A DNA stretch of 41,760 nucleotides from Candidatus Paralactobacillus gallistercoris (GCA_018883675.1 JAHLFS010000017.1:1-41760), one strand, 5' to 3'; positions 1 through 10,698 are shown, numbered from the stretch's first letter. Numbers and translations are program-made. The notes: generated by a model not told the origin, from the sequence alone.

Positions 1-91
1 AGCTTACTTTTAATAAGTATATTGTATTAATAATAAATCTTTTTAATACGTGATTTAATCGCATTATCGCTGGTATTATCACCAGAATAAT

Positions 92-122
92 AAAAAAATG
101 GATACTTAAAAAAAGTATCCAT
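92..122 (-). terminator. Terminator after rplI
   Basis: Inverted repeat ATGGATACTT / AAGTATCCAT (98-107 and 113-122) with a run of seven T on the minus strand. It lies about 30 bases past the rplI stop and would end the gdpP-rplI transcript. In many relatives the replicative helicase follows rplI. Bases 1-91 are AT-rich, and I see no gene in them. Confidence 0.8.
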
Positions 123-153
123 CATATGAACATCATATTAAATTAACACTTTA

Positions 154-609
154 TTAATTATTTTCACCAATGTGAACACGAATTGTTGCCACTACTCCTG
201 GCAATAATTGCACATCAACATTTCGATAACCTAAAGCCCGAATTGGTTCAGGTAAGTCAATTTTACGCTTATCAACCTTAATACCATATTGTTTTTCTAA
301 AGCTTGCGCAATTTGTTTGCTTGGTACTGAACCAAATAAACGACCGTCGGTGCCAGCCTTTGATTTGATTTCAACAATGGTTTTATCATTTTCAAGTTTA
401 GCTTTTAATTGTTGGGCTTGTGCCAATTCGGCTGCTTTTTGCTTATCTTCGGCCCGTTTTTGTGCGGCCAATTCATTCATAGCACCACTAGTTGCTGGTT
501 TCGCTTTGCCTTGTTTAATCAAAAAGTTTTGGGCGAAACCATCGGGAACATTCTTAACTTCACCCCGTTTACCATGACCACGAACATCTTGTGTAAAAAT
601 AACTTTCAT
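154..609 (-). CDS. rplI: 50S ribosomal protein L9
   Basis: L9 binds 23S rRNA near the base of the L1 stalk in the large ribosomal subunit. The 151-residue protein has the family's usual length. The N-terminal domain begins MKVIFTQDVRGHGKRGEV and includes the conserved GFAQNFLIKQGKA segment. A long charged connecting helix (about residues 45-75, rich in A, Q, K and E) leads to the C-terminal RNA-binding domain with the typical DGRLFGSV stretch near residue 88. It begins 21 bases after the gdpP stop, so the two genes are probably cotranscribed, as in many Firmicutes. The identification is secure. Confidence 0.97.
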   Translation of the reverse strand: MKVIFTQDVRGHGKRGEVKNVPDGFAQNFLIKQGKAKPATSGAMNELAAQKRAEDKQKAAELAQAQQLKAKLENDKTIVEIKSKAGTDGRLFGSVPSKQIAQALEKQYGIKVDKRKIDLPEPIRALGYRNVDVQLLPGVVATIRVHIGENN

Positions 610-630
610 AATTAACTGCTTCCTTTCTAA

Positions 631-2637
631 TTATTCTTCATCGGCAGTATCTTGCTGATGGATAATTGCTAATAATTCGTCGTGTACTGCCATGACGCTC
701 TTACCTTCAATTTGGGTAGCTGCATTGCTAAGATGACCACCACCACCCATTTGTTCCATCACAACTTGTACATTAATATCACCTAAGCTACGCGCGGAAA
801 TGCCTACTTTGCCGTCATTACGTCTAATAATAACATACGAAGCTTCAATTCCTGATAATGATAACAAAGTGTCCGCAGCTTGTGCGGCAATGACTGGATC
901 ATATGGTTCATCGTCAGCACCCATACATAACGCAATATGCGGGGCTACCATTTCAACTGTATCTACCAAATGATTCTTTTCAAGGTAATTATTAACATTT
1001 TCTTTAAGTAGTTTTTGAATCATTACGGCATTTGCACCAACTGAGCGTAAATAGCTAGCGGCATCAAATGTTCGCGTACCGGTACGCAGTGAAAATGAAT
1101 GCGTATCAACAGTTATACCGGCCAGCATTGCGGTAGCTTCAATCTTGTTAATTGCTTCAGCATTCTTCGGTTGATATTCAAACATTTCCGTAATTAATTC
1201 ACAAGTTGATGAAGCGTACGGTTCAATATAAACCAACATAGGATTCTTAGGAAATTCTTCACCACGCCGGTGATGATCAATCACAACCGTCCGGTTAGGT
1301 AATTTTTCATATAATTTAGGACTAATCGAAATTGATGGTTTGGAATGATCGACCATAATTAACAAACTATTCGTGGTTACACGACTAATCGCATCATCAG
1401 GTGTAATAATGCTGGCTTCATCATCTGGATATTTTTCAACTTCTTTTAATAACCGCTGAACATCCGTATGTAATGTATCAGGATCAACAATTACCCAGCA
1501 TTTTTTCTTATTCATTTGGGCAATACGCCGAATCCCTAACGATGCTCCTAAAGCATCCATATCAGGATGATTGTGGCCCATTACAAAGATTTGATCAGCT
1601 TGCAAGAATAAATCACGTAATGCTTGGGCAATCATGCGTGCCCGGACACGAGTTCGTTTTTCCATCGGGTTAGTTTGTCCGCCATAAAAACGGGCGGGTT
1701 CGCCACTATTCTTAACAACGACTTGATCACCGCCACGCCCTAATGCCAAATCTAAATAGCTTTGCGAATCATTAGCTAACTGGGCCAAATTATGATCACC
1801 GTAAGCAATACCGACACTCAAAGTTAATGGATAATTTTGTTTAGAAGTAGCTTTACGAATCGTATCAAGAATCGTAAATTTATCCTTTTCCAAAGCTTTT
1901 AAAGCCCGCATATAACCAATCATAAAGAAGTGGTCATTATCAACACGTTTTAAGAATAAATGAAACTCATTAGCCCAATCAGATAATAGATTAGTAACGT
2001 AATTACTTAAATTAGAAATTGCTTGGTCATCCATCATTTGGGTAACTTCATCGTAGTTATCTAAGAATAATTGCCCGATTACAATTTGTTCATCTTGATA
2101 ATGCCGTTGTAATTGCATATATTTCGTTGTATCAATGAAGTAAATGGCCCCAATGCTAGCTTGCACAATCACTTGAAAATCATTGTTATGCCAATGAACA
2201 TTATGCAATACATTATCCTTAACCAAGGTTAACTCGGCTAATTGCGAATCAAGATCAGCAATATTTTTATCAAGGATATTTTCATTTCCTAAAAAATGTT
2301 GAATAAACGGGTTAACCCACTGTACTTTTTGATGCTGATCATAGATAATCACACCCACTGGCATTTGGACTAATGCTTCTTGTTCGCCAATTTTAGCACG
2401 GTATGATAAATCAGAAACATAATCATGCGTTCGTTGCATAATGGTTTCGATCGCATGCACGGCTACTACTGAAACCACAATTAATAATAATAATAAAATA
2501 ATTGCTAAAAACGGGTTAATCATCAAAGAAACTATTACGCTTAATAGTCCTAAGACGAGTAACGCCAGCACAACTGTGCGCAAACGAACATCATGCCAAA
2601 AAAGTGGTATATGTAATCGTGAAAAGATTTTTTTCAT
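631..2637 (-). CDS. gdpP: Cyclic-di-AMP phosphodiesterase GdpP (DHH family)
   Basis: GdpP hydrolyses the second messenger c-di-AMP at the membrane, which affects osmotic balance, cell-wall stress and beta-lactam tolerance. Two membrane helices (about residues 20-62) are followed by a PAS-like region, a degenerate GGDEF domain (about 170-300) and a DHH/DHHA1 phosphodiesterase unit. The first metal-binding motif GHNHPDMDALGAS lies near residue 350, the DHH triplet sits in VIDHHRRGEEF, and GGGGHLSNAA lies near the C-terminus. I start it at the ATG at 2637 (MKKIFSRLHI, 668 residues). An in-frame TTG at 2655 has no ribosome binding site, while a GGGG sits 12 bases before the ATG. The usual partner rplI follows. 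Confidence 0.95.
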   Translation of the reverse strand: MKKIFSRLHIPLFWHDVRLRTVVLALLVLGLLSVIVSLMINPFLAIILLLLLIVVSVVAVHAIETIMQRTHDYVSDLSYRAKIGEQEALVQMPVGVIIYDQHQKVQWVNPFIQHFLGNENILDKNIADLDSQLAELTLVKDNVLHNVHWHNNDFQVIVQASIGAIYFIDTTKYMQLQRHYQDEQIVIGQLFLDNYDEVTQMMDDQAISNLSNYVTNLLSDWANEFHLFLKRVDNDHFFMIGYMRALKALEKDKFTILDTIRKATSKQNYPLTLSVGIAYGDHNLAQLANDSQSYLDLALGRGGDQVVVKNSGEPARFYGGQTNPMEKRTRVRARMIAQALRDLFLQADQIFVMGHNHPDMDALGASLGIRRIAQMNKKKCWVIVDPDTLHTDVQRLLKEVEKYPDDEASIITPDDAISRVTTNSLLIMVDHSKPSISISPKLYEKLPNRTVVIDHHRRGEEFPKNPMLVYIEPYASSTCELITEMFEYQPKNAEAINKIEATAMLAGITVDTHSFSLRTGTRTFDAASYLRSVGANAVMIQKLLKENVNNYLEKNHLVDTVEMVAPHIALCMGADDEPYDPVIAAQAADTLLSLSGIEASYVIIRRNDGKVGISARSLGDINVQVVMEQMGGGGHLSNAATQIEGKSVMAVHDELLAIIHQQDTADEE

Positions 2638-2715
2638 TTTAATTAATAACCCCAAAAATTGACATTAATAATTTATTAAGAATACTTAAATAATTTTATC
2701 ACAATCCAAATAAAT

Positions 2716-2746
2716 AAAAAAAGGACTTGGAATACTCCAAGTCCTT
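2716..2746 (-). terminator. Terminator after rpsR
   Basis: An 11-base-pair stem (AAGGACTTGGA / TCCAAGTCCTT, loop of four) with a T-rich run on the minus strand, directly after the rpsR stop. It separates rpsF-ssb-rpsR from gdpP-rplI. I saw no clear promoter for gdpP in the roughly 80 bases before its start. Confidence 0.85.
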
Positions 2747-2756
2747 AAAAGCTTAT

Positions 2757-2996
2757 TTAGTCTTCATCTGCGATAAATGGTAATAAGCCCATAATCCGAG
2801 CGCGCTTAATAGCAACTGTTAATTTCCGTTGGTTCTTAGCGCTTGTGCCTGTTACCCGACGAGGTAAAATCTTACCACGTTCTGAGATGAAACGCTTTAA
2901 TAAATCAGTGTCTTTATAATCGATATATTCGATATGGTTAGCAGCAATGTAGTCAACCTTGCGGCGACGACGACCGTAACGACGTGATTGAGCCAT
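2757..2996 (-). CDS. rpsR: 30S ribosomal protein S18
   Basis: S18 forms a heterodimer with S6 on the platform of the small ribosomal subunit. The 79-residue protein contains the family core: [20 protein letters not shown], then [19 protein letters not shown], then [13 protein letters not shown]. An in-frame GTG at 3005 could lengthen it by three residues. The ATG at 2996 is preferred because AAAGGAG lies about 8 bases upstream and the family starts this way. It is the last gene of rpsF-ssb-rpsR, with 24 bases separating it from ssb. Confidence 0.97.
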   Translation of the reverse strand: MAQSRRYGRRRRKVDYIAANHIEYIDYKDTDLLKRFISERGKILPRRVTGTSAKNQRKLTVAIKRARIMGLLPFIADED

Positions 2997-3020
2997 GTAT
3001 TTCACTCCTTTAGCGCAATA

Positions 3021-3584
3021 TTAGAATGGTAAATCATCATCAGAAATATCAATATCGCGACCAGCAGCACTATCTTGATATGGATCAGCCATACTATTAG
3101 CACTATCAGCGTTATTAGTTGGCATTGCTTCACTATTAAAGGTAGCATTGCTTGGCGCTGATGATGGTTGATTACCCGGCGCACCAAAGTTTTGATTCAT
3201 ATCGCCGTATTGATCGTTAACAGGCGGTTGTTGATTATTCATCATATTACGTTGCTGTGCAGCAGCCCGTGTTTCTAATAATGAGAAGTTATCAACACTA
3301 ACTTCAGTTACGTAAACACGTTGACCTTGTTGGTTTTCATAACTACGGGTTTGAATGCGACCTTCAACCCCAATTAATGAACCTTTATGCGCATAATTAG
3401 CCAAAGTTTCTGCTGGTTTACGCCAAATAACACAATTAATAAAATCGGTATCACGTGAACCATTTTGATTGGTATAATTACGTCCTACAGCTAAGGTAAA
3501 AGAAGCAACGGCAGTGCCACTAGCGGTATACCGTAAATCAACATCACGCGTTAAGCGACCGACTAAGACAACACGATTAATCAT
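3021..3584 (-). CDS. ssb: Single-stranded DNA-binding protein
   Basis: SSB coats single-stranded DNA during replication, repair and recombination and recruits partners through its C-terminal tip. The N-terminal OB fold runs from MINRVVLVGRLTRDVDLRYT to about residue 105. A disordered linker rich in N, Q, P and S follows, and the protein ends in the acidic tip DISDDDLPF that binds SSB partners. Its 187 residues are typical of the essential Firmicutes SSB. GAAAGGAG lies upstream of the ATG. It sits between rpsF (39 bases) and rpsR (24 bases), the standard arrangement. Confidence 0.97.
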   Translation of the reverse strand: MINRVVLVGRLTRDVDLRYTASGTAVASFTLAVGRNYTNQNGSRDTDFINCVIWRKPAETLANYAHKGSLIGVEGRIQTRSYENQQGQRVYVTEVSVDNFSLLETRAAAQQRNMMNNQQPPVNDQYGDMNQNFGAPGNQPSSAPSNATFNSEAMPTNNADSANSMADPYQDSAAGRDIDISDDDLPF

Positions 3585-3623
3585 TTTTGGTGCTCCTTTC
3601 GTTCATTAAATTAATTTCAAAAA

Positions 3624-3920
3624 TTAGTCTTCACGTTTAACAATCATATGACGTAAGATATCGCCATTAATTTTAGCCAAACGATCAAATTCATCAATTG
3701 CTTTAGCATCATTAGCAACGATATTTACGATATGGTAAGTACCTTCGTTATAGTGCTTGATTTCATATTGGAAACGTAATTTCTTCCAGTCTTTAGAATC
3801 AATCACTTCTGCACCGTTTTCTTTAAGAATATTATCAAAACGTTCTACTAAAGCACTCTTACTTTCTTCGTCAATATCAGGACGAATGATGTAAGTAATT
3901 TCATATTTAGTTTGAGCCAT
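3624..3920 (-). CDS. rpsF: 30S ribosomal protein S6
   Basis: S6 pairs with S18 in the small ribosomal subunit. The protein reads [19 protein letters not shown] at its start and contains the family segments [21 protein letters not shown] and [20 protein letters not shown]. An in-frame GTG at 3932 overlaps the Shine-Dalgarno sequence AAGGAGG, so the ATG at 3920 (about 98 residues) is the better start. It is the first gene of rpsF-ssb-rpsR. A promoter and a structured leader lie just upstream. Confidence 0.96.
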   Translation of the reverse strand: MAQTKYEITYIIRPDIDEESKSALVERFDNILKENGAEVIDSKDWKKLRFQYEIKHYNEGTYHIVNIVANDAKAIDEFDRLAKINGDILRHMIVKRED

Positions 3921-3950
3921 TTTGTCATTCACCTCCTTATGGACTTTAAG

Positions 3951-4013
3951 GTTCTGTGCATTAAAAATGCACAGAACAAGGAGTGACTAGCCAATATCTA
4001 GCTAGATACTCAC
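3951..4013 (-). promoter_or_regulatory. Structured 5' leader of rpsF
   Basis: Two hairpins lie between the predicted rpsF promoter and the gene. One is a perfect 12-base-pair stem (GTTCTGTGCATT / AATGCACAGAAC, 3951-3977). The other is the 14-base palindrome TATCTAGCTAGATA (3995-4008), closed by GTGA / TCAC (3983-3986, 4010-4013). Many bacteria autoregulate rpsF-rpsR through an S6:S18-binding leader, and this is the right place for one. I could not confirm the conserved CCG bulge of that motif, so the mechanism is inferred from position. Confidence 0.5.
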
Positions 4014-4021
4014 AAGTTGTT

Positions 4022-4050
4022 ATTTTACCATAGTTAAAACAAACTCTCAA
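4022..4050 (-). promoter_or_regulatory. Promoter of rpsF-ssb-rpsR
   Basis: On the minus strand, -35 TTGAGA (4045-4050) and -10 TAAAAT (4022-4027) are separated by exactly 17 bases. Transcription would start near 4015, at the 5' edge of the leader hairpins. Confidence 0.7.
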
Positions 4051-4091
4051 CTATTAGCCGGACGATTTTTACATTGATGTTGATATTATTA

Positions 4092-4796
4092 TTATTTACG
4101 TTGTTTATTTTGATAATTTTCGCGCCAATTAATAATAACAGCATACCAAATTGCTACTAAAAACTGTAAAAAAGCAGCAATCCAAATGGTATGTAAGTTA
4201 AATTCTTTTTGCAAAATAGCTGATACCAAAGCGCCAATCGCAAAACAAAATACTAATTCAATATATAGTAAAAAAGTATTTAATTTATCACGATCATGAT
4301 TATAGATAAAATAACTCAAACTGATAATCGCTTTTTTTAAATTACCAGTTGAAAACACATTATTATATGCCTGCCCTTCGATCATACTAAATGACGTGGT
4401 TTGCATTGACATTGATAATGATAATAATCCAATAATAATTACATCACTCGTATTAGCCGGTAGCATGCCAACAATAATACATGTAACTATCCCGGGAAAT
4501 AATGTGGCTAAGCGCCAATAATTGGATACTTTAAAACGTAAGTTTAATAATGTAACCAAGCCAACCCCAATCACAAAGGAAATCAATGAACAAATTTTTA
4601 CCAAAGCGCCGGGAAGATTATGATTAGCTAAGTTAACACTTAGAAAAATAATGTTCCCAGTTTGGGAAGCTGCTAATACATGTCCTCGCAAAACATACGT
4701 ATATGAATCGATAAAGCCACCGATAAAAGTTAATAGCATCGCAATTTCACGCATTTGATAAAGATTAGGTCGATGGTAACGTTCTTTTAATGACAT
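4092..4796 (-). CDS. DUF1275 (YoaK-like) membrane protein
   Basis: The 234-residue protein is strongly hydrophobic, with about six membrane segments. Its N-terminus has the DUF1275 pattern: LLTFIGGFIDSYTYVLRG, then ASQTGNIIFLSVNLA. This family is widespread in bacteria and its transport or other role is not established. It sits between gyrA and rpsF. The gyrA terminator hairpin ends only about 30 bases upstream, leaving little space for a separate promoter, so it may depend on read-through from gyrA. No terminator is visible between its stop and the rpsF promoter. GGAAAGG serves as ribosome binding site. The family call is good; the function is unknown. Confidence 0.85.
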   Translation of the reverse strand: MSLKERYHRPNLYQMREIAMLLTFIGGFIDSYTYVLRGHVLAASQTGNIIFLSVNLANHNLPGALVKICSLISFVIGVGLVTLLNLRFKVSNYWRLATLFPGIVTCIIVGMLPANTSDVIIIGLLSLSMSMQTTSFSMIEGQAYNNVFSTGNLKKAIISLSYFIYNHDRDKLNTFLLYIELVFCFAIGALVSAILQKEFNLHTIWIAAFLQFLVAIWYAVIINWRENYQNKQRK

Positions 4797-4825
4797 TATG
4801 ATGTGCCTTTCCTAATTATTTTTAA

Positions 4826-4856
4826 TAAAAAAGGTTGCGACATAAAGCCACAACCT
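4826..4856 (-). terminator. Terminator after gyrA
   Basis: AGGTTGTGGC / GTCGCAACCT on the minus strand forms a 10-pair stem, two pairs being G-U in RNA, followed by six T. It ends the gyrase operon but may be leaky, because DUF1275 starts about 30 bases further on. Confidence 0.75.
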
Positions 4857-4878
4857 GTTTGCTTTTAATGAATCACTT

Positions 4879-7335
4879 TTATTCATTATTTTGATCATCA
4901 TTAACAGCTGTTAATTTTGTCATGGTGATAACTTTGGCACCATCATCTAAGCGCATTAACTTAACACCTAAGGCAACGCGTCCTGTTTGGGAAACACTAT
5001 TGATATTAAAACGAATCGTTACGCCAGTATTCGTCATTACTAAGATATCTTCATTCCCCTTAACAGTTGTTACGCCTGCTAAATTACCATTTTTCGCAGT
5101 AATATTAACGGTCTTAATGCCTTTACCGCCACGACCTTTAACTGGATATTCACTAGCTGGCGTTTGCTTGCCATAACCTTTTTCAGAAATAACAAACACA
5201 TTATCGTCAGGAGCAATAATATCAGAACCAACAACATAATCATCCGGACGTAAACGGATCCCCCGTACACCAGCAGCGGCACGGCCCATTGGTCGTACAT
5301 CTTTTTCAGCAAAGGTTACGGAATAGCCTTGGTGAGTGCCAATAAAGATATTTTGTTTACCATCAGTAAGTAAAACATTACTTAATTCATCATTGGTCTT
5401 CAAAGTAATTGCTTTTAAGCCGTTACTCCGAATATTAGTAAATTCATTAACTGTTGTGCGTTTAACAACGCCACCTTTGGTAATGAAGAATAAGTAATGA
5501 TCTTGATGATCTTCATTATGCGGAATATTAACAACGGCTTCAATCCGTTCATTATTTTCAATATTTAAAAGATTAATTACCGGAATTCCTTTTGCCGTGC
5601 GGCTGTACTCAGGAATTTCATAACCTTTCAAACGGTAAATTTTACCCGTATTAGTTAAGAAGAAGAGAGTATCATGCGTTGAAGCTGCTAGTAAGCGTTC
5701 AACAAAGTCATCATCATGCACACCCATTCCTTGAATACCGCGACCACCACGATGCTGAGCTTTAAATTCAGAAGCTGGTAATCGTTTAATGTAACCATTG
5801 TGGGTTAGTGAAATAACAATATCTTCTTCTTCAATTAAGTCTTCATCTTCAAGACTTAATGCTTCACCAACTAACAAATCAGTCCGTCGTTTATCACCAA
5901 ACCGCCGTTGAATATCGAGTAATTCTTCATAAATAATGTCATTAATCCGGGCTGGTTTAGCAAGAATATCACGGTAATCAGCAATATCCTTTAATAAGTT
6001 TTGGTATTCACCTTCAACTTTATCCCGTTCCAAACCAGTAAGCCGGACTAACCGCATGTCCAAAATTGCTTGTGATTGTTTATCAGATAAACCATAGCGT
6101 TGCATCAAAACGGCTTTAGCATGGTCACCAGTATCAGAACTACGAATAATATTGATGATTTCATCAATATGATCTAATGCAATCCGTAATCCTTCTAAAA
6201 TATGGGCACGGGCTTCGGCCTTACGTAAATCAAAACGCGTCCGTCGGGTAATTACTTCTTCTTGATGTTGCAAGTAGTATTGCAAAATCTCTTTTAAGCT
6301 TAATGTCCGTGGTTCACCATTAACAATCGCTACCATGTTAAAGCTAAATGATGTTTGCATTGGTGTTAACTTAAACAAGTTATTTAAAACTACGGAAGCA
6401 CTAACATCACGCCGGACGTCAATGACAATCCGCATTCCATCGCGGTCAGATTCATCATTCAAATCCGTAATGCCATCAATTTGTTTTTCACGTGCTAACT
6501 TAGCAATTCGTTCTACCAAGCGCGCTTTATTAACCATGTATGGAATTTCGGTAACAACAATGCGTTCCCGACCATTCTTTTGAGTTTGAATTTCGGTCCG
6601 TGCCCGTAACACAATAGCACCACGGCCAGTTTCATAAGCACGACGAATACCAGATTTGCCCATTACTAAGCCACCTGTCGGAAAATCGGGACCAGGTAAA
6701 GCTTCCATTAACTCAGCTGTTGTTGCGGCTGGATTCTTCATTAACACATGAATAGCAGAAATTACTTCGGATAGATTATGCGGTGGAATATTCGTAGCCA
6801 TCCCCACCGCAATCCCGGTTGCTCCGTTAACTAGTAAGTTAGGAAAACGGGCTGGTAGGACACTCGGTTCTTTTTCAGTGCCATCGTAGTTAGGATCAAA
6901 ATCAATGGTATCCTTATTAATATCACGCAACATTTCCAAAGCAATCCGGCTCATTCTTGCTTCGGTATAACGCATGGCAGCGGCTCCATCACCATCAACA
7001 GAACCAAAGTTACCATGCCCATCAATTAACATATAACGATAACTAAAATCTTGCGCCATACGGACTAATCCTTCATAAATTGAAGAATCACCGTGAGGAT
7101 GATACTTACCCATAACATCCCCAACAATCCGGGCTGACTTTTTATATGGCTTGTCAGGAGTAACGCCTAATTCATTCATACCATACAAAATACGGCGTTG
7201 TACCGGCTTTAAGCCATCACGTACATCAGGTAAAGCCCGGGCAACAATAACACTCATTGCATATTCAAGGAATGATGTGCGCATAGTATGCGATAAGTCG
7301 GCTTTTTCAATTCGGCCATTTGGCTGTTCATCCAC
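4879..7335 (-). CDS. gyrA: DNA gyrase subunit A
   Basis: GyrA is the DNA-breaking subunit of the A2B2 gyrase that introduces negative supercoils. The 818 residues match the usual length. The start contains [19 protein letters not shown], and the catalytic tyrosine is Tyr123 in [12 protein letters not shown]. The quinolone-determining region reads [10 protein letters not shown], with Ser84 and Glu88 at the two positions usually altered in resistant strains, so it looks like a susceptible allele. The C-terminal beta-pinwheel carries a GyrA-box, HRGGRGIQG, required for DNA wrapping. It begins 34 bases after gyrB and has its own GGAGG. It is the last strongly predicted member of yaaA-recF-gyrB-gyrA. 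Confidence 0.98.
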   Translation of the reverse strand: MDEQPNGRIEKADLSHTMRTSFLEYAMSVIVARALPDVRDGLKPVQRRILYGMNELGVTPDKPYKKSARIVGDVMGKYHPHGDSSIYEGLVRMAQDFSYRYMLIDGHGNFGSVDGDGAAAMRYTEARMSRIALEMLRDINKDTIDFDPNYDGTEKEPSVLPARFPNLLVNGATGIAVGMATNIPPHNLSEVISAIHVLMKNPAATTAELMEALPGPDFPTGGLVMGKSGIRRAYETGRGAIVLRARTEIQTQKNGRERIVVTEIPYMVNKARLVERIAKLAREKQIDGITDLNDESDRDGMRIVIDVRRDVSASVVLNNLFKLTPMQTSFSFNMVAIVNGEPRTLSLKEILQYYLQHQEEVITRRTRFDLRKAEARAHILEGLRIALDHIDEIINIIRSSDTGDHAKAVLMQRYGLSDKQSQAILDMRLVRLTGLERDKVEGEYQNLLKDIADYRDILAKPARINDIIYEELLDIQRRFGDKRRTDLLVGEALSLEDEDLIEEEDIVISLTHNGYIKRLPASEFKAQHRGGRGIQGMGVHDDDFVERLLAASTHDTLFFLTNTGKIYRLKGYEIPEYSRTAKGIPVINLLNIENNERIEAVVNIPHNEDHQDHYLFFITKGGVVKRTTVNEFTNIRSNGLKAITLKTNDELSNVLLTDGKQNIFIGTHQGYSVTFAEKDVRPMGRAAAGVRGIRLRPDDYVVGSDIIAPDDNVFVISEKGYGKQTPASEYPVKGRGGKGIKTVNITAKNGNLAGVTTVKGNEDILVMTNTGVTIRFNINSVSQTGRVALGVKLMRLDDGAKVITMTKLTAVNDDQNNE

Positions 7336-7369
7336 TATTAGTTACCTCCTAATATTATTGTTTCAGCAA

Positions 7370-9322
7370 TTACGCATCGATATTACGACGATCAATATAT
7401 TGCGCATTTTCTTCAATAAATTCACGACGTGGTTCGACCTTATCACCCATCAGCATTTCAAAAACAGCATCTGCATCAGCGGCATCTTGGGTGGTAATTT
7501 GTAACATCCGTCGGTTTTGCGGATTCATCGTTGTTTCCCATAACTGGTCAGCATCCATTTCACCCAAACCTTTATACCGTTGAATAACTGGTTTTGGACT
7601 TGGTGGTAATTGTCCCAGTAAATCGTGTAATTCTTCATCAGAATCAATGTAACGAATCATCTTACCTTGACGTACTTGATACAATGGCGGTTGCGCAATA
7701 TAAACATAACCAGCATCCAAGACAGGACGCATAAAACGATAAATTAATGTTAATAGTAACGTCCGAATATGGGCACCATCGACATCGGCATCAGTCATGA
7801 TAATTAATTTATGGTAACGGGCTTTATTAAGATCAAATTCCTTACCAAAGCCTGTTCCCATCGCTGTGAATAAAGTTCGAATTTCATCATTCGCTAAAAT
7901 GCGGTCCATGGTGGCTTTTTCAACGTTCAGAATCTTCCCGCGGATTGGCAAAATGGCTTGCGTTAGCCGGGAACGACCTTGCTTAGCTGAACCACCAGCG
8001 GAATCACCTTCGACAATAAATAATTCAGAAATTTCTGGATCCTTGCTAGAATTATCAGCCAATTTACCTGGTAAATTACTAATTTCTAAACCAGATTTCT
8101 TCCGAGTAACTTCACGAGCGCGTTTTGCTGCTAAACGGGCCTTCGAAGCTAACATCCCTTTTTCAACAATTTTCTTGGCTTCATTAGGATGTTCCAATAA
8201 AAACTTAGCTAAATGATCAGATACCATTCGATCAGTAACTGCCCGGGCATCAGAATTACCTAATTTAGTCTTAGTTTGTCCTTCAAACTGTGGATCAGGA
8301 TGCTTAACGCTAACAATTGCCGTTAAGCCTTCACGCACGTCTTCACCTGACAAATTAGCATCTTTATCTTTTAAAATGTTGTTCTTATGCGCATAGTCAT
8401 TAATAACCCGGGTTAAGGCTGCTTTAAAACCAGCTTCGTGCGTACCGCCTTCATAAGTATGAATGTTATTAGCAAACGTTAATAAATTAGAGCGATAATC
8501 ATTTGAATATTGAAGTGCCACTTCAACGGTAATCCCTTTTTGTTGACCTTCAACATAAATTGGTTCAGCTAGTAAAGTATCCTTACCCTTATCAAGATAT
8601 TCTACATAACTTTTAATTCCGCCTTCATAGTGGAAAGTTAAGGTTTGCGGATTTTCTTGACGTTTATCGGTAAAGGTTAGTTTCAACCCTTTATTCAAGA
8701 AAGCCAATTCACGAATACGCGTAGTTAATACCTTATCATCGTAAACGGTAGTTTCCGTAAAGATATCTGGATCAGGCACAAAATGAACTTTAGTCCCATG
8801 GACAAATTCAGGTGCATCACCGATTACTTTCATTGGTGTATGAACTTTACCATGAACAAAATCAATATAATACCGTTTGCCGGCACGAGTTACTTCCACA
8901 TCAAGACTAGTAGAAAGCGCATTAACAACGGAAGCACCAACCCCGTGCAAACCACCAGAAACCTTATAACCGCCACCGCCAAATTTACCACCAGCGTGTA
9001 AGACGGTGAAAACTGTTTCTAAAGCTGGCCGGCCGGTTTTCTTTTGAATATCAACCGGTATGCCACGACCATTATCAGTTACCGTAATACTATTATCTGG
9101 TTCAACCACAACATCAATTTTAGTCGCAAAACCGGCTAAGGCTTCATCGATCCCATTATCAATGATTTCCCAAACTAAATGGTGTAACCCTTGGGAACTA
9201 GTTGAACCAATGTACATCCCCGGGCGTTTGCGAACCGCTTCAAGTCCTTCTAAAACTTGAATTTGACTAGCATCATATTCTTCGGCTAATTTTTCTTGCT
9301 TTTCTTTATCAATGTCAGTCAT
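7370..9322 (-). CDS. gyrB: DNA gyrase subunit B
   Basis: GyrB is the ATPase subunit of gyrase. The 650-residue protein begins with a GHKL ATPase domain (DNGRGIPVD and [15 protein letters not shown]). A transducer domain follows, then a TOPRIM domain with [27 protein letters not shown] and the metal-binding DADVDGAHI. The C-terminal part contains [19 protein letters not shown]. Its start overlaps the last 8 bases of recF, implying translational coupling, and AAGGAGG lies just before the ATG. Confidence 0.98.
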   Translation of the reverse strand: MTDIDKEKQEKLAEEYDASQIQVLEGLEAVRKRPGMYIGSTSSQGLHHLVWEIIDNGIDEALAGFATKIDVVVEPDNSITVTDNGRGIPVDIQKKTGRPALETVFTVLHAGGKFGGGGYKVSGGLHGVGASVVNALSTSLDVEVTRAGKRYYIDFVHGKVHTPMKVIGDAPEFVHGTKVHFVPDPDIFTETTVYDDKVLTTRIRELAFLNKGLKLTFTDKRQENPQTLTFHYEGGIKSYVEYLDKGKDTLLAEPIYVEGQQKGITVEVALQYSNDYRSNLLTFANNIHTYEGGTHEAGFKAALTRVINDYAHKNNILKDKDANLSGEDVREGLTAIVSVKHPDPQFEGQTKTKLGNSDARAVTDRMVSDHLAKFLLEHPNEAKKIVEKGMLASKARLAAKRAREVTRKKSGLEISNLPGKLADNSSKDPEISELFIVEGDSAGGSAKQGRSRLTQAILPIRGKILNVEKATMDRILANDEIRTLFTAMGTGFGKEFDLNKARYHKLIIMTDADVDGAHIRTLLLTLIYRFMRPVLDAGYVYIAQPPLYQVRQGKMIRYIDSDEELHDLLGQLPPSPKPVIQRYKGLGEMDADQLWETTMNPQNRRMLQITTQDAADADAVFEMLMGDKVEPRREFIEENAQYIDRRNIDA

Positions 9323-10445
9323 TATTTTCCTCCTTCGTTAACGTGCCATGCGCCACTTGAAAAATCAGCGGCTGATTAATTAATTTTTTAACAATATCAT
9401 CTAAGGATGGTGTGGTTAAAAAAGTTTGTACTTTATTTTGAATCGTTTTCAGTAAATGTGTTTGCCGTAATGGATCTAATTCTGATAACACATCATCAAG
9501 TAGTAAAACTGGGTACTCACCCGTTTGTTCATGCATTAATTCAATTTCTGCTAATTTAACACTTAATGCCGTGGTCCGCTGCTGTCCTTGTGAGCCATAA
9601 ATTTGAACATTATTACCATTAATCATAAAGGCAATATCATCATGATGCGGACCAATCAAAGTCGTTCCCCGTTCAATTTCACGTGTTTGTTGTTGTTCAT
9701 ATAATTGTTGTAAACATTGCTGCACTGCCACTACACCTTTAGCAATCGTATTCTCATCAACTTGCGTTACATAATGCAAAGTCAATTGTTCACTTTGCTT
9801 AGTAATTTGTTGATGTAATTGCGCGGCCCATTTTTGCATACGCATAACAAACGCCGCACGAGCGACAATAATTTGTGCTCCTAAAGTTGCTAGCTGTTCT
9901 GATAAAACTGCTAAATAAACTAAATCTTGGGCTTGATGCAGTTGCAACTGACGCAAATACTTATTACGTTGTTTTAAAACTTGACGGTATTGCGTACTAG
10001 CATATAAATACTGCGGATTAACCTGACCGTATTCCATATCAATAAAGCGCCGGCGAATGCTCGGACTGCCTTTCACTAAGGCTAAATCTTCTGGTGCAAA
10101 TAAAATCACATTAAAATTACCGACATATTGTGATAAACGTGCTTGTTCCAGATGATTGACCCGGGCTTTTTTGCCCTTTTTGCTAATAACTAGTTCTAAT
10201 GGTAGTGTGCCAACTTGGCGAACAACTTGACCGCTAATACGTGCAAAATCATGATGCCACCTAATTAATTCCCGATCACTATTCGTGCGATGACTACGGG
10301 CCAAAGCTAAAACATAAATCGCTTCTAACAAATTAGTTTTGCCCTGCGCATTAGCACCTAATAAAACATTAACTTGGGGTGAAAAAGTAACATCAAGATT
10401 GGCATAATTGCGAAAATTGTGTAATTGTAAACGTTGAAGATACAT
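9315..10445 (-). CDS. recF: DNA replication and repair protein RecF
   Basis: RecF is an SMC-like ATPase that helps load RecA at single-strand gaps and stalled forks. The 376-residue protein begins [14 protein letters not shown] and has Walker A near residues 30-38 (GANAQGKTN). The ABC-type signature and Walker B region near residue 325 reads [11 protein letters not shown]. Two bases separate it from yaaA and its end overlaps gyrB, the canonical yaaA-recF-gyrB arrangement. No strong Shine-Dalgarno sequence precedes it, so translation is probably coupled to yaaA. Confidence 0.97.
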   Translation of the reverse strand: MYLQRLQLHNFRNYANLDVTFSPQVNVLLGANAQGKTNLLEAIYVLALARSHRTNSDRELIRWHHDFARISGQVVRQVGTLPLELVISKKGKKARVNHLEQARLSQYVGNFNVILFAPEDLALVKGSPSIRRRFIDMEYGQVNPQYLYASTQYRQVLKQRNKYLRQLQLHQAQDLVYLAVLSEQLATLGAQIIVARAAFVMRMQKWAAQLHQQITKQSEQLTLHYVTQVDENTIAKGVVAVQQCLQQLYEQQQTREIERGTTLIGPHHDDIAFMINGNNVQIYGSQGQQRTTALSVKLAEIELMHEQTGEYPVLLLDDVLSELDPLRQTHLLKTIQNKVQTFLTTPSLDDIVKKLINQPLIFQVAHGTLTKEENND

Positions 10446-10447
10446 AA

Positions 10448-10663
10448 TTACGCGATTTGATATGCACCAACATCAGGAATTTGGATACAATCGCCATGCG
10501 ATAACTTCCGACCACGACGTTTTTCAATGGTATTATTAACAATAACGTCATAATCAGCTAAAAACCATTTAGCTTGACCACCAGTCGCAATAACACCAAT
10601 TTCTTTTAAAAATTGTCCTAATGTGATGTAATCAGATGATATTTGAATGGTTGTTAATGACAT
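10448..10663 (-). CDS. yaaA: S4-domain RNA-binding protein YaaA
   Basis: This 71-residue protein is a single S4-like RNA-binding domain: ITLGQFLKEIGVIATGGQAK, then IVNNTIEKRRGRKLSHGD. It belongs to the YaaA/RlbA group that normally lies between dnaN and recF. Its molecular role is poorly defined, possibly in ribosome biogenesis. AAGGTGAG precedes the ATG. Here it is the first gene of its operon and is not near dnaN, the displaced arrangement discussed in the findings. Confidence 0.93.
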   Translation of the reverse strand: MSLTTIQISSDYITLGQFLKEIGVIATGGQAKWFLADYDVIVNNTIEKRRGRKLSHGDCIQIPDVGAYQIA

Positions 10664-10698
10664 GAACTCACCTTAATTATTTAGGTAATGAATGAAAA

